Positions 43,140 to 51,245 of a stretch of DNA of 64,000 nt are shown piece after piece (within the stretch, counting starts at the first letter, position 1; the number at the start of each line of letters is the position of its first letter). The notes beneath the pieces are model-generated. The model was not told the DNA's origin. It searched no databases and saw nothing but the letters and a program-made list of their open reading frames with translations. This DNA comes from Deltaproteobacteria bacterium. GTDB lineage: Bacteria; Myxococcota_A; Polyangia; GCA-2747355. The stretch is from positions 186,001 through 250,000 of the forward strand of contig JACKDQ010000005.1 of NCBI GenBank assembly GCA_020633415.1, in the 5' to 3' direction. Position numbers and translations under genes: made by a program.

Positions 43140-45035
43140 CTAGTTGGTGGCGGGCTGGGGCAACAGCGTGACCTGGCTGTTTACGACCTCGTAGGTTGGT
43201 GGCAAGGCCATGCGCTTGCCGTTGGCACCGAACAGCGTTGGGCCGGTCAAGCCGAGCACCGCCTTGTTGCGCAACGACTGTGAGAGACTGTTGCGATCGG
43301 GTGTTGATGGGTCGAGCCGGCCGACGACCGATAGCGTCGCGTCGAAGGCGTAGGCGACGAGCAACGAGGCTGGCTGGCGGTGTCGCGCTAGGTAGGTCGA
43401 CTCGACGGCGTTCAATTCAGTGCGCTGCTCGCCAAAGTATCCCGGCGAAAGCAGTGCGCCTTGGAGATAAGAGGCTGCACTCGCCAAGAGTCGGGCGTTG
43501 AGGCCATCGGCAGTGGCCAAGATACGGATCGCCAGCCCCTTGTTGGGCGGCGGTGGTGATCCGCTGCGGCGCGACCAGAGACCCTGGGCAGCCAAAGCGG
43601 GTGCGAGCAGCGCGATACGTTGCGCGGTGTCGGGGATGAAGACGATCTGCGGCTTCAGCGTGGCGATGCGCTTGGCGAGAGCCACGAACGACGTAGCGCT
43701 TGGCGGATAGCGGTGATCTCCAACGACGATAAATCGCCTCGCTGTGGCTAGGCGACGAAACAACGCCGACATATTGTTCCCATAGGGCGATTGGGGCGCC
43801 AGTACGATCGTTCGCAGTGGTGTAGTGCCTTGAGCATGGTGCAGTAGCCCTTCGATGCGGGCCGCCGCGTCGGGCAGGATGCGAAACGTCCACGGGTTGG
43901 AGCTGTCAGCGGTCGGACCGAGGGGCAGATAGGGGACGCCGAAACGAGCGGCAACGGCGGCGATCGCCTGGCTGGCTTCGGGGCGCAGTCCACCAATCAG
44001 CGCGATCACCCGGTCGTCGACGATCAGTTGACGGGCTTGAGCGGCCGGGTCATGCGAGCTGTCGCGGATTAGCAGCTGTGGCTGTTTGACTTTCGCATGC
44101 TGCATCGCCGATGTGCTCTGCGCGTCGAGTCCAAGGGCGACGCCTCGCAGTGCTAGCCGTCCTGCCTGCTGGTAGCGGCCGCTCGCTGGCAACAACACAC
44201 CGATTCGCGCCTCTGCGCGCTCGCTGTTGGCTAGCTTGGGCGAAGGCAGACCTGATCGCTCACACGCATCGGCGATATCGTCGGCAATATCGTTGGCCCG
44301 CTCAAGCTGGCCTTGTGCGCGGTAAGCCTTAACCAGCTGTGTGCCAGCGAGTGCGCGCAGCAGAGCATCCTTCGCTGCCTTGCGATAGATGACCTCGATC
44401 GATGGAGGCGCGAGTTGTGCGAGCCTCGCCGCGATCGTGCGGCGCGCTAGTGCGCGTTCGGCTGGACGCTCACTGCGTTGATAAAGCTTGTCTGCGTACT
44501 CGATCGTTCGCGCGTGCTGACCGAGCATCTCGCTGCTATGCAGCAGTAGCGCGAGCAGCTCGGGCTCGCGCTCGCTGGGAAGCTGCCCCAACAGCGGTGC
44601 AAGCTGCTCTTCGGCGAGCTGCCAGCGCTGGCGTTTGATCGCCAGCAAGCCGCCTTCGTAGCGAGCGAGCATGCGCTCGTTGGGCGATCCCTGCGCGCTG
44701 ACCAGGCTCAAGTGCTTTTCGGCGTCGTCGAGCTGGTCGAGTTTGATCGAAGTCCGTGCCAGATAAAGCTGAGCCCAAACGGATAGCGGATCGCTGGCGT
44801 AGCGCTGGACAAAATCGCGAAACGCGCGCGCGGCTTGGGGATACTTGCGGTGCTCATAGAGCGCTTGAGCAGCCGAGAAATCGCGCCGGACATTGACCGG
44901 CGCCTTAGAAAGCGGCGGCTTGGTCGGCAGGCGCTGCGACGGTGGGCAACCAAAGGAAGTGGCCAAGAAAACCGCCAAGAGCAGTCGGTGACCGAGGATA
45001 CGCTGAAGATTCTCACTGATTCCGCTGCCCAACAT
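43140..45035 (-). CDS. LppC-like lipoprotein: TPR plus periplasmic-binding fold
   Basis: 631 aa from ATG 45035. Lipobox TSFGC, Cys30. Residues ~45-290 contain TPR helices (ALYEHRKYPQAARAFRDF), followed by a leucine-binding-protein-like fold (ARIGVLLPASGRYQQAG, GLRPEASQAIAAVAARFGVP, FRILPDAAARIEGL). This two-part layout matches LpoA/LppC, the outer-membrane activators of penicillin-binding protein 1A, although myxobacteria have other proteins of this type. An upstream open frame to 45191 is rejected because it lacks a signal. It converges with yggU and diverges from the next gene. Confidence 0.8.
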   Translation of the reverse strand: MLGSGISENLQRILGHRLLLAVFLATSFGCPPSQRLPTKPPLSKAPVNVRRDFSAAQALYEHRKYPQAARAFRDFVQRYASDPLSVWAQLYLARTSIKLDQLDDAEKHLSLVSAQGSPNERMLARYEGGLLAIKRQRWQLAEEQLAPLLGQLPSEREPELLALLLHSSEMLGQHARTIEYADKLYQRSERPAERALARRTIAARLAQLAPPSIEVIYRKAAKDALLRALAGTQLVKAYRAQGQLERANDIADDIADACERSGLPSPKLANSERAEARIGVLLPASGRYQQAGRLALRGVALGLDAQSTSAMQHAKVKQPQLLIRDSSHDPAAQARQLIVDDRVIALIGGLRPEASQAIAAVAARFGVPYLPLGPTADSSNPWTFRILPDAAARIEGLLHHAQGTTPLRTIVLAPQSPYGNNMSALFRRLATARRFIVVGDHRYPPSATSFVALAKRIATLKPQIVFIPDTAQRIALLAPALAAQGLWSRRSGSPPPPNKGLAIRILATADGLNARLLASAASYLQGALLSPGYFGEQRTELNAVESTYLARHRQPASLLVAYAFDATLSVVGRLDPSTPDRNSLSQSLRNKAVLGLTGPTLFGANGKRMALPPTYEVVNSQVTLLPQPATN

Positions 45036-45045
45036 TGGGGCATGA

Positions 45046-45051
45046 TATAAT
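45046..45051 (+). promoter_or_regulatory. Perfect -10 TATAAT before the TPR/zincin-rlmB unit
   Basis: TATAAT at 45046-45051 is a perfect -10 box, but no good -35 is seen at the normal distance. Transcription would begin near 45058, giving a ~45-base leader to the ATG at 45103 or a leaderless message starting at GTG 45058. Confidence 0.4.
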
Positions 45052-45102
45052 CGCCAGGTGGTTGAGGGAAGAAGAGACGCCGCGGCAAAGGACGCCGGAT
45101 CG

Positions 45103-46137
45103 ATGGAGACCGATGCGCTGACTGCGCACCTCGATCGCGGTTGGGATTTGCTCGGCCGTGGGCAGCTCACCGAGGCACGCATTTCCGCCAATCAAATCCT
45201 CAGCATCGATGAGGACGCGCCCGAAGGGCATGCCCTGCTGGGGGCGATCTGTGCGGCGGAGGGTGAAGCAGAGGAAGCGCTCGAGCATTTCCAGCACGCG
45301 ATCGATGTTGAGCCCGACTATATCGATGCGGTGTTATATGCCGCCGACCTGGCGATCCACCCGATGCAGGATTTCGAGTTGGCGTTGCGTTTCTGCGGCC
45401 AAGCGGACGCGCTTGCTGAGTCCGCCGAAGAGCGCTTCGACGTTGATCTGCTGCGCGCCGAGGCCCTGTGGGGTGCAAACCGCGTCGCAGAGGCCCGCAG
45501 CGTGGCCCAGCGTTTACTTCCTCTGCCCCACGGGGATTCGGCCCACTGCGTGCGCGTGGCCCGCTTGTTGATCGATGTGGAATTCGCCGATGAGGCGATC
45601 CCGCTGCTCAGATCAGCAGCGACCAGCCCAGAATACGCCGAAGACGCCCAGTACTATCTCGGCATCGCCTACGAGATGCTTGGCAATTACCAGGCGGCCC
45701 TCGACAGTTTTGTTGAGGCCCGCAAGGCAGCGGCTGTTGTCGAGCATCCCGACTGGCTGCCCAACGCAGACGCTTTGCGGCGCCTGCTCAACAAGGTAGC
45801 CGTGCAACTTGGGCAGCCCTTGGCAGGACTTGCCGAAGCCGCGATTCATCTGAGCGAGTGTCCGCCGATCGAGTTGATCGTCGAAGGACTAGATCCGCGA
45901 GCTTTGGTGTTTCTCTCCGGGGCGGCAGCGGGCAGCGAAGCGGCGCGGCTGAACGTCGTTTTCGTCTACCTGGGAAACCTCGGGCGATTTGCTCGCTGCG
46001 AGCGCGAAGCCAGGCGCGAACTGTACCGCTCGCTATTGCTCGAATTGGCAGCCTTTTATCAGCTCGACGCCGAGCTGGTCGAATCGTTGGTCGGTCGCGG
46101 CTGCCAGGGCGAAGACGAGGACTGCGCAGATCAATGA
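45103..46137 (+). CDS. TPR protein with degenerate zincin (PF06262-like) domain
   Basis: 344 aa from ATG 45103 (AAAGGA 10 bases upstream; GTG 45058 is the alternative). Residues 1-215 are TPR-type helices (GRGQLTEARISANQILSID, AEEALEHFQHAIDVEPDYI, AQYYLGIAYEMLGNYQAALDSF). The C-terminal ~110 residues resemble a small zincin metallopeptidase domain: VVFVYLGNLGRF, then ELYRSLLLELAAFYQLDAELVESL in place of the HExxH-type HELAHFFGLDE. Both His are replaced (Leu, Ala), so zinc binding is very unlikely and it may be a binding protein. Overlaps rlmB (ATGA). Confidence 0.75.
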   Translation: METDALTAHLDRGWDLLGRGQLTEARISANQILSIDEDAPEGHALLGAICAAEGEAEEALEHFQHAIDVEPDYIDAVLYAADLAIHPMQDFELALRFCGQADALAESAEERFDVDLLRAEALWGANRVAEARSVAQRLLPLPHGDSAHCVRVARLLIDVEFADEAIPLLRSAATSPEYAEDAQYYLGIAYEMLGNYQAALDSFVEARKAAAVVEHPDWLPNADALRRLLNKVAVQLGQPLAGLAEAAIHLSECPPIELIVEGLDPRALVFLSGAAAGSEAARLNVVFVYLGNLGRFARCEREARRELYRSLLLELAAFYQLDAELVESLVGRGCQGEDEDCADQ

Positions 46138-46880
46138 TCACCAATGCCAACAACCGTGTGATCGGTCTGCGCGCGGTCCAGGCCCTGCTCGCCAAGGGTT
46201 CGGCAGGGCGAACGATTCGGCAACTATTCTTTGCGGAGCGTGGCGCGGCGCGCGAGTTGATCGACGCGGCAAAGCGCGCCGACATCTCGACTTGTCAGGT
46301 CACGACTGCTGCGCTGGATGAACTTGCCGGAGGCGGCGTGCATCAGGGGGTAGTCGCGCTGGTCGGCGACTATGCCTACGTGGACATGCACGCCCTGCTC
46401 GAGGACCAACGGCAACCGCTGCTGCTATTGGTCGACGGAGTGACCGACCCTCAAAACCTCGGGGCGATGATGCGTGCGGCGCTGGTGCTTGGCGCCACAG
46501 GCATCGTGCTCACCAAGGATCGCTGTGCACAAATCAATGCGACGGTGACGCGCGTTGCCTGCGGCGCGACCGAATATCTGCCGTGCGCACGGGTGACCAA
46601 CTTGGTGCGCGCCATCGCCGAGCTCAAAGAGGCTGAGGTTTGGGTCGCTGGCACCGTGGAGAGCGGGGGCCAACATCCGGCTGATGTTGATCTGCGTCGG
46701 TCGTTGGCGATTGTGCTCGGCAGCGAGGGTCGGGGAATGCGTCCTCTGGTCGTCAAGCAATGCGACTTCTTATTGACGATTCCCGCGCTCGGCGAAATCG
46801 CCGCGCTCAACGTCGGTACTGCCACTGGCGTTGTGCTCTACGAGGTTTCGCGTCAGCGTCGGTCTCCGCCCGGCAACTAG
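46134..46880 (+). CDS. rlmB: TrmH/SpoU-family 23S rRNA 2'-O-methyltransferase (RlmB-like)
   Basis: 248 aa knotted methyltransferase that would methylate a ribose (G2251 in E. coli 23S rRNA for RlmB). The N-terminal substrate-binding domain (VIGLRAVQALL, ISTCQVT) is followed by SPOUT motifs DGVTDPQNLGAMMRAA, LGSEGRGMRPLV and AALNVGTATGVVLYE. The ATG at 46134 overlaps the previous stop by 4 bases. The longer frame from 45858 only reads the previous gene in another phase. TrmH-like tRNA specificity cannot be excluded. Confidence 0.9.
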   Translation: MITNANNRVIGLRAVQALLAKGSAGRTIRQLFFAERGAARELIDAAKRADISTCQVTTAALDELAGGGVHQGVVALVGDYAYVDMHALLEDQRQPLLLLVDGVTDPQNLGAMMRAALVLGATGIVLTKDRCAQINATVTRVACGATEYLPCARVTNLVRAIAELKEAEVWVAGTVESGGQHPADVDLRRSLAIVLGSEGRGMRPLVVKQCDFLLTIPALGEIAALNVGTATGVVLYEVSRQRRSPPGN

Positions 46881-46935
46881 GCCACCCGGACGCGACTCAG
46901 CGACGGGCTGGACCGCGCGCGAACGGCGCACTCGG

Positions 46936-47799
46936 TTAGTGCGAAATCAGCGTGCCGCAGCCTTCTTCGGTGAAGATCTCGCGCAGCAGCGTCGAGGGTT
47001 CGACGCCAGAAATGATGTGCACCTGCGGTACGCCGCCTTTGAGGGCGTTGATCGCTTCGTTGAGCTTGACCTTCATACCCGCTGTGACCTGGGTCGAAAC
47101 CGCGAGGTGCTCGGCTTGCGTCAGGGTTAGCTGAGAGATCGACCCGTCGGCATTGGGATGCTCCATCACCCCAGGTACGCGTGACAGCATGATCAGCTTT
47201 TGCGCGCCCAGCGCGAGTGCGACCTTGGACGCGACGCTATCGGCGTTGACGTTGAGCCAATTGCCTTGATCGTCGATCGCCAGGCACGGAAAGACTGGCA
47301 CCGCGTGTTGCTCATCGCCGTGGCGCAAGGCGTGGACGTCGACATGGGTGATATCGCCGACGAGACCGAAGTCGACCTGCTGACCGTCGACGTCCATCGG
47401 TGCGCGCCGCCGGGCGAGAAGCGTGCGGTAGACGCCATCGGCAAAGCCGCGGGTCTGCACGCCCAACGCTCGGAGGTGCGAGCAGATTTGCGCGTTGAGC
47501 TGATTGCCGACCACATCGACGACTGCGTTGAGTACGCCTTCGGTCGTGACGCGACGACCGTGATGCTTGACGACCGGAATGCCGTCTTTGGTGCAGCGCT
47601 CGTCGATCTGCTTACCGCCACCGTGAACGACCACCGGGCGCATGCCGCAGCGAGTTAGCACAGCGATCTGCGGGGCGATGCGGTCGAGTGCGGCGCTGCG
47701 GTCTAATAGCTCGCCGCCGAGCTTGATCACGACGTGTTCTCTACGAAACCGCTCGATGAACACCGATGCCTCGAGGAGGCTAGGACCCGGATCTTGCAT
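46936..47799 (-). CDS. argB: Acetylglutamate kinase
   Basis: 287 aa amino-acid kinase that phosphorylates N-acetyl-L-glutamate, the second step of arginine synthesis. VIKLGGELLD, VVVHGGGKQIDE, NLNADSVASKVA-like WLNVNADSVASKVALALGA and LTQAEHLAVSTQVTAGMKVK are typical. Last gene of the minus-strand arginine operon, starting 3 bases after argD stops. An N-terminal ~20-residue extension precedes the first strand, as in arginine-feedback-inhibited enzymes. Confidence 0.97.
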   Translation of the reverse strand: MQDPGPSLLEASVFIERFRREHVVIKLGGELLDRSAALDRIAPQIAVLTRCGMRPVVVHGGGKQIDERCTKDGIPVVKHHGRRVTTEGVLNAVVDVVGNQLNAQICSHLRALGVQTRGFADGVYRTLLARRRAPMDVDGQQVDFGLVGDITHVDVHALRHGDEQHAVPVFPCLAIDDQGNWLNVNADSVASKVALALGAQKLIMLSRVPGVMEHPNADGSISQLTLTQAEHLAVSTQVTAGMKVKLNEAINALKGGVPQVHIISGVEPSTLLREIFTEEGCGTLISH

Positions 47800-47802
47800 T
47801 CT

Positions 47803-48933
47803 TTAGCCTTTGAGAATTGCCCCAATCGCCGCGCAAAAGCGTGCGAGTTCGCTGTCGCTGACGGTGTAGGGCGGTAGCAGTCGAATCGTGTTGGGCTCGG
47901 CGCTAGTGCCGACGAGAATCTCGTGCGAAAGCAGCTGGTCGCGCAAGACCTTCGCGGGAAGCTGCGACTGAATGCCGATCAGGCAGCCTGCGCCGCGGAT
48001 ACGCAAAGGAAGCTCGGCCAGTTCTCGCTGGAGTAGTTGAAAGATCTCTGAGGTGCGCCGCAGTAGACCACTCTCGCGCACGCAGGTTGCCACCGCTTCG
48101 ATCAGTGTACAGGCCAGGGGCCCTCCGCCGAAAGTCGTGCCGAGTTCCCCATGGGTGACCTGCTCGGCGATCGCACGGTCGACCAGCAGCGCACCGGCGG
48201 GATAGCCGTTGGCGATGCCCTTGGCCAGCGTGACCATGTTGGGTTCGATGCCAAAGAGCTGGTGGGCGAACCAGTGTCCGACACGCCCGACGCCGCCCTG
48301 GACTTCGTCGAAGATCAGCTGGGCGCCGACGTCGCGGCAGCGCTGTGCTAGCCGGCTATAGTAGCCATCGGGTGGCATCAAGACGCCGGCCAAGCTCGGA
48401 ATCGACTCGCAGATCACCCCGGCGACGTCGCTGTCGATCTGATCGAGCTGCGTTCCGTCGCCGAACTCGACGAAACGCTGGCAGTCCGCAGCGATCGGCA
48501 ACGCGAGTCGGTCGTGGTAACTCTGCAAACCGCTGGCCGCCAGACTCGCTGCTGTACGCCCGTGAAATCCGCAGCGAAAGGCGACGACGACGCGCCGACC
48601 AGTCAGTCGTCGTGCTAGGTGAAGAGCGGCTTCGTTGGCCTCGGTTCCGCTGTTAACGAAGTGCACAGCGGCAAGCGCGCTGTCCGCGAGCAGCGCACGG
48701 GCAGCGCGCTGTTGCACCGGCATCTGCAGCGAGTTCGAGTAGAAATCGAGTGTGCGTTGGGCCTGGGAGGTTACGCCGATGATTCGCGGATGCGCATGGC
48801 CGAGGGGCGTGACGGCGTGGCCGCCGTATAGGTCGAGGATCTGTCGGCCGTCGGCGGTATGGAGCCAGCAGCCGCTAGCGGCCGTTAGTGTAAGGTCGAG
48901 CCGCGGATAGACGTCAAGCAGTGGGCCGGTCAT
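47803..48933 (-). CDS. argD: Acetylornithine aminotransferase
   Basis: 376 aa PLP-dependent class III aminotransferase converting N-acetylglutamate semialdehyde to N-acetylornithine. The PLP Lys lies in VTLAKGIANGYPAGALL. Also HFVNSGTEANEAALHLAR, FHGRTAASLAASG, and DEVQGGVGRVGHWFA. Second enzyme from the end of the operon; gaps of 24 and 3 bases to argC and argB. The ornithine-type aminotransferases share the fold, so the specific name rests on the operon context. Confidence 0.94.
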   Translation of the reverse strand: MTGPLLDVYPRLDLTLTAASGCWLHTADGRQILDLYGGHAVTPLGHAHPRIIGVTSQAQRTLDFYSNSLQMPVQQRAARALLADSALAAVHFVNSGTEANEAALHLARRLTGRRVVVAFRCGFHGRTAASLAASGLQSYHDRLALPIAADCQRFVEFGDGTQLDQIDSDVAGVICESIPSLAGVLMPPDGYYSRLAQRCRDVGAQLIFDEVQGGVGRVGHWFAHQLFGIEPNMVTLAKGIANGYPAGALLVDRAIAEQVTHGELGTTFGGGPLACTLIEAVATCVRESGLLRRTSEIFQLLQRELAELPLRIRGAGCLIGIQSQLPAKVLRDQLLSHEILVGTSAEPNTIRLLPPYTVSDSELARFCAAIGAILKG

Positions 48934-48957
48934 CGCTGTGCGCTTTCCTTTTGCCGA

Positions 48958-49983
48958 TTAGGGCCATGTCGCCAAAGTCGGCAGAGCCGTGGTCTCCGAC
49001 CAGCCGCAGAGCAAGTTCATGTTCTGTACCGCCTGGCCCGATCCGCCTTTGAGCAAGTTGTCGATCGCCACGAAGACCACAGCGGTGCTCTCATCTCCCT
49101 CGACGCCGATCAGCGCACGACAGCTGCCGATCACCGCGCCCATGTCGACTGGGCCGGCTTGTACATCGACCAATGGCGCGTCGGCGAACGCTTGGCGGTA
49201 GATCGCAGCGAGGCTGTGCTGTCTGCACTCCGACTTGCGCAGCATTATCGTCAGGTGGATGCCGCGGGTCATCGGTCCGCTATGCGGCACGAAGTCGACT
49301 TCAAAGTCGACCGCTCCCAAGAGCTGTCGCAACTCCCCGAGGTGCTGGTGGCTGAGCACTTTGTAGGCCGCATAGTTGGTTGGACGTAGCGAGTGATGAA
49401 CGCGCGAGGTCGGTGCGATGCCGCTGCCGCTGCTGCCGGTTACGCCACAAACGCTGATCCGCGCGCCGGGCGCTAGCTGTCCTTTGAGGGGGTGGATGCC
49501 TAGCGCCAAGGCCGTGGCGAAGCAGCCCGGGTTGGCGATCAGCCGACAATCGGTCGGTGGCGCGCCGGTCAGTTCGGGCAAACTGTAATGGGCGAGCTGC
49601 AACGTCGGCTCGTCGATCGGCTCACGGCCATAATAGGTCTGATGGTCGGCAGCGGACCGCAATCGGAAGTCCGAGCCGAGATCGATGATTCGCAGGTGCG
49701 GGTACCCGAGCAGCTGTTTGGCCAGCGAGCCGCTTTCGCCGTGGGGCAAGGCCAAGAAGACCAGGTCGCAGCGCTCGGCGAGTCGATTGGCGTCGATCGC
49801 TTCGATCGGCTGATCGACCGACAAGCCGGGCCGAAGCTCGGCGAGTCTCTTTCCCGCCGAACTGGCGCCGCCGAGCATCGTGATCTCGACATATGGATGC
49901 GCGTGAAGCAGTCGCACCAGCTCGCCGCCGAGAAAGCCGGAAGCGCCAACGATGCCGACGCGAACCTTGTCCACGCGGCTCAT
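48958..49983 (-). CDS. argC: N-acetyl-gamma-glutamyl-phosphate reductase
   Basis: 341 aa NADPH-dependent enzyme making N-acetylglutamate semialdehyde. VGIVGASGFLGGELVRLL is the cofactor loop; the catalytic Cys lies in IANPGCFATALALG; also VTGSSGSGIAPTSRVHH. Its ATG overlaps the stop of the upstream gene as TGATG, a strong sign of coupled translation with the DUF1611-like protein. ArgB and ArgD follow, so the operon encodes steps 2-4. Confidence 0.97.
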   Translation of the reverse strand: MSRVDKVRVGIVGASGFLGGELVRLLHAHPYVEITMLGGASSAGKRLAELRPGLSVDQPIEAIDANRLAERCDLVFLALPHGESGSLAKQLLGYPHLRIIDLGSDFRLRSAADHQTYYGREPIDEPTLQLAHYSLPELTGAPPTDCRLIANPGCFATALALGIHPLKGQLAPGARISVCGVTGSSGSGIAPTSRVHHSLRPTNYAAYKVLSHQHLGELRQLLGAVDFEVDFVPHSGPMTRGIHLTIMLRKSECRQHSLAAIYRQAFADAPLVDVQAGPVDMGAVIGSCRALIGVEGDESTAVVFVAIDNLLKGGSGQAVQNMNLLCGWSETTALPTLATWP

Positions 49984-51023
49984 CAGCTGATACCGAGTGC
50001 GTTGCAGACTAGGGTGCAGAGTTCGCCGGGTTGGTGAAAGGTGTTTGCTGCGGCGAAGCCGAGCTGAGCGAGTTTTCGCCGCCCAGCTTCGTTGTCGGTA
50101 GCGGGGCCGGTGATCGCTGCGACGTTGATCCCGGCCGCCCTGAGTCGTTCCGATGCGGCGAGTCCGCCGATAATGTCGTTGGCCGCGACGATCGCTGCGC
50201 GAAAAGTTCTGGTCAGGCCGCTGTCAGCGATGATGTCGTCGACGCCGTATGCGCCGAGCAGTCCGTCGCCGAGCTCGAGGACGATTACGTCGGGGTTGTC
50301 TTGTGCCAGGTGGGCCAGCAATGTGCGGGTGGTTGTCGGCACGTCTTCGTAATTGCAGGTCGAGGGCAAGCCCGCATCGACGAAGCTCAGTGTCGTCACC
50401 GCGCCGTTGTCGGAGAAGCTCATCAAGTCGGCGAGCGCTGCGACGCCGGTGGCTTTACCGGCGTGGACCTTGATGCCGCGACGGGTCAAGTGGTGCGTGA
50501 TCACGCCGGCCGCAGTGGTCTTGCCGGCGTGCATGCAGGTCGCACCGACGACGAGCACCGGCGGCAACGGATCGGGCAACGGCGCGGGCTTGATCGCGTA
50601 GTCGGACAAGCGCAGTGGCTTGCCGTCGCGCACCGGCGTACCGATGACCTCGAGCTGGATCGGCTCGCCGAGGCCGACGGTGGCGCCGGCAGACTTACCG
50701 ATCACGCCGCCCTTGTTGAGCAGCCAGAGGATATCGCCGCGCTCGACGGCGTCGGGCACGTCGCCGCAAAAGCCGCGCAACGCTGCGCGGGCGCCGAGCA
50801 CGCCGACGATGATGTCGCCGGGTACCAGCACCGCTGGTCGTCCCGAACGCAGCTCGATGTGACCGTACTGTGCCGAGACGGTGAGCACTCGGCCAACGAC
50901 CGCGACGCCGCGTTCGGCGACAGGGGTCGGCGCGACGGCGAGGTACGGTCCAAGCTTAAACGGCGTACAGACGCTAGCGATCTTGTCCGGTCGGACGCGC
51001 AATTCATGGGTGACGGAGGTCAT
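49983..51023 (-). CDS. DUF1611-like P-loop protein, first gene of the arginine operon
   Basis: 346 aa. The N-terminal ~145 residues form a beta-rich domain (GRVLTVSAQYGHIELRSGRP) of unknown fold. The C-terminal half has a P-loop VVGATCMHAGKTTAAGVITH, like the GTxCxxGKMTT loop of DUF1611, followed by GKATGVAALADL, IVLELGDGLLGAYG and FRAAIVAANDIIGG. Its stop is fused to the argC start. The DgcN members of DUF1611 have been reported as N-acetyltransferases acting on D-glutamate; whether this protein makes or recycles N-acetylglutamate is an attractive but untested idea. ATG at 51023; no strong ribosome site. Confidence 0.72.
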   Translation of the reverse strand: MTSVTHELRVRPDKIASVCTPFKLGPYLAVAPTPVAERGVAVVGRVLTVSAQYGHIELRSGRPAVLVPGDIIVGVLGARAALRGFCGDVPDAVERGDILWLLNKGGVIGKSAGATVGLGEPIQLEVIGTPVRDGKPLRLSDYAIKPAPLPDPLPPVLVVGATCMHAGKTTAAGVITHHLTRRGIKVHAGKATGVAALADLMSFSDNGAVTTLSFVDAGLPSTCNYEDVPTTTRTLLAHLAQDNPDVIVLELGDGLLGAYGVDDIIADSGLTRTFRAAIVAANDIIGGLAASERLRAAGINVAAITGPATDNEAGRRKLAQLGFAAANTFHQPGELCTLVCNALGIS

Positions 51024-51245
51024 CTGATCTCGAGACGCATTTTTCAGCGTTGTGGTGTTATTGCCGGCAGTTATTCTGCGAGCGCCAGCCTACCACTAGC
51101 GCATCGCCGGGCGTCGATCAATGGCTGGCTGCGGCTTTGGCCTTTGCCGTGGGCTAATTAGAGAATTATTAGTAATTTTAGCGGGTATTGGGGACGTTGA
51201 TTAACAAACGTAACTTTTGGCCGGCCGCTACGCCGTACTTTGGGG
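51024..51245 (-). promoter_or_regulatory. Upstream region of the arginine operon with AT-rich segment and dyad
   Basis: 222 bp without a gene. 51156-51182 is strikingly AT-rich for this GC-rich DNA, with repeated ATTAG/AATT words. Near it lies an imperfect 18-bp palindrome ACGTTGATTAACAAACGT (51194-51211, 7 of 9 pairs). These could hold the operon promoter and an operator; no ArgR box was firmly recognised. The left side of the region also contains the end of the ABC operon. Confidence 0.35.

Noticed and set aside
50031..51161. Long plus-strand open frame opposite the DUF1611-like gene
   Set aside because: Composition is that of a codon-mirror artefact of GC-rich DNA, and it conflicts with a gene having clear motifs and operon coupling.
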